From assembly GCF_021018895.1 (NCBI RefSeq), contig NC_079375.1:15961992-16025991 (forward strand): a stretch of DNA of 64,000 nucleotides, given 5' to 3'. Below the pieces are notes generated by a model, which was not told where the DNA came from, did no database searches, and saw nothing but the letters and a program-made list of their open reading frames with translations. Below, one piece after another: positions 63,740 to 64,000 of this stretch (position 1 is the first letter of the stretch; every line of letters starts with the position of its first letter). The stretch is from Seriola aureovittata. Its lineage: Eukaryota > Chordata > Actinopteri > Carangiformes > Carangidae. Both the position numbers and the translations under genes were made by a program.

Positions 63740-64000
63740 AATACTAAAGAGGGTCCTAGTCTGTGCTCAGGCCCTAATTACCTCCACAGAGGAGGTTATG
63801 TTATCACCCATGTCTGTTTGTTTGTCAGCAGGATTACGCTGAAAGTAGTGTTCCGATTTGCACCGAACTTGGTGGAAGGGATGGGACATGGGCCAAGGGA
63901 GAACCCATTATATTTTGGGGCAGATCCAGATCAATTACTATGAATTAGATTTTTTTTTTCTTGGAAGTCTTCAAAGTATATTCTTTGACATTGGCCTTGG
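63740..64000. repeat. dispersed teleost repeat, cut by the window end
   Basis: Contains ACAGAGGAGGTTATGTTATC, GTCAGCAGGATTACGCTGAA, CCGATTTGCACCGAACTTGG, GGAAGGGATGGGACATGGGC and GCAGATCCAGATCAATTA in the order seen in a very abundant fish repeat I recognise (GGAGGTTATGTTTTCACC... GGCGGATCCAG). It is non-coding and continues past 64000. Confidence 0.65.

Larger units (their letters stand above)
54065..64000 (+). other. ephb1: ephb1 intron after exon 12, 5' part (at least 9936 bp)
   Basis: Begins with gtgagt. The next expected coding motif (GGKIP.RWTAPEA, a 150-bp exon in the family) was not found to the end of the window. It holds a 31-base T run (55982-56012), a G-rich tract (56434-56480), GT and GA tracts, a short CTCGGC-type tandem repeat (61126-61160) and a dispersed repeat running off the window end (about 63740-64000). 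Confidence 0.85.

Overview
This window is vertebrate nuclear DNA, most likely from a teleost fish and probably a percomorph. The evidence is short exons with GT/AG borders in long introns, many CA/GT and CT/GA microsatellites, degenerate Tc1/mariner-type transposons with TA target duplications, and fragments resembling repeats common in spiny-rayed fish. The species call is inference. No bacterial or viral organisation is visible.

The only protein-coding gene I can support is the middle of ephb1, encoding Eph receptor tyrosine kinase B1, on the + strand. Nine exons (156, 336, 125, 163, 109, 65, 123, 248 and 216 bp; 1541 bp, about 513 residues) read in order with compatible phases. They encode the end of the cysteine-rich region, both fibronectin type III repeats, the transmembrane helix, the juxtamembrane segment with its regulatory tyrosines, and the kinase N-lobe through the catalytic loop, DFG and the first part of the activation loop. 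The 5' exons (signal peptide, ephrin-binding domain) and 3' exons (rest of kinase, SAM domain, tail) are outside the window. The match to EPHB1 over EPHB2/3/4 rests on recalled family sequences, especially FN3-2, the transmembrane exon and the 65-bp juxtamembrane exon.

Layout: 1-12357 is the 3' part of a long upstream intron. Exons lie at 12358-12513, 20802-21137, 34215-34339, 42409-42571, 45055-45163, 46197-46261, 51009-51131, 52285-52532 and 53849-54064. From 54065 to the end is another long intron with no recognisable exon. The introns hold microsatellites, a broken Tc1-like transposon (26921-28214), a Tc1-type MITE (23636-23850), a small inverted-repeat MITE (46353-46480), several degenerate teleost repeats, local tandem duplications, a G-quadruplex-prone tract (56434-56480) and some regulatory-looking motifs.

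The most interesting signals concern processing and regulation of ephb1. These are an in-frame 66-bp extension upstream of the juxtamembrane exon that could add 22 residues, a ~150-bp (TG)n tract starting six bases after a 5' splice site, an exon whose first bases look like a 5' splice site, and a perfect palindromic RFX X-box in the upstream intron. I found no convincing new genetic system; most of the window is ordinary vertebrate intron.
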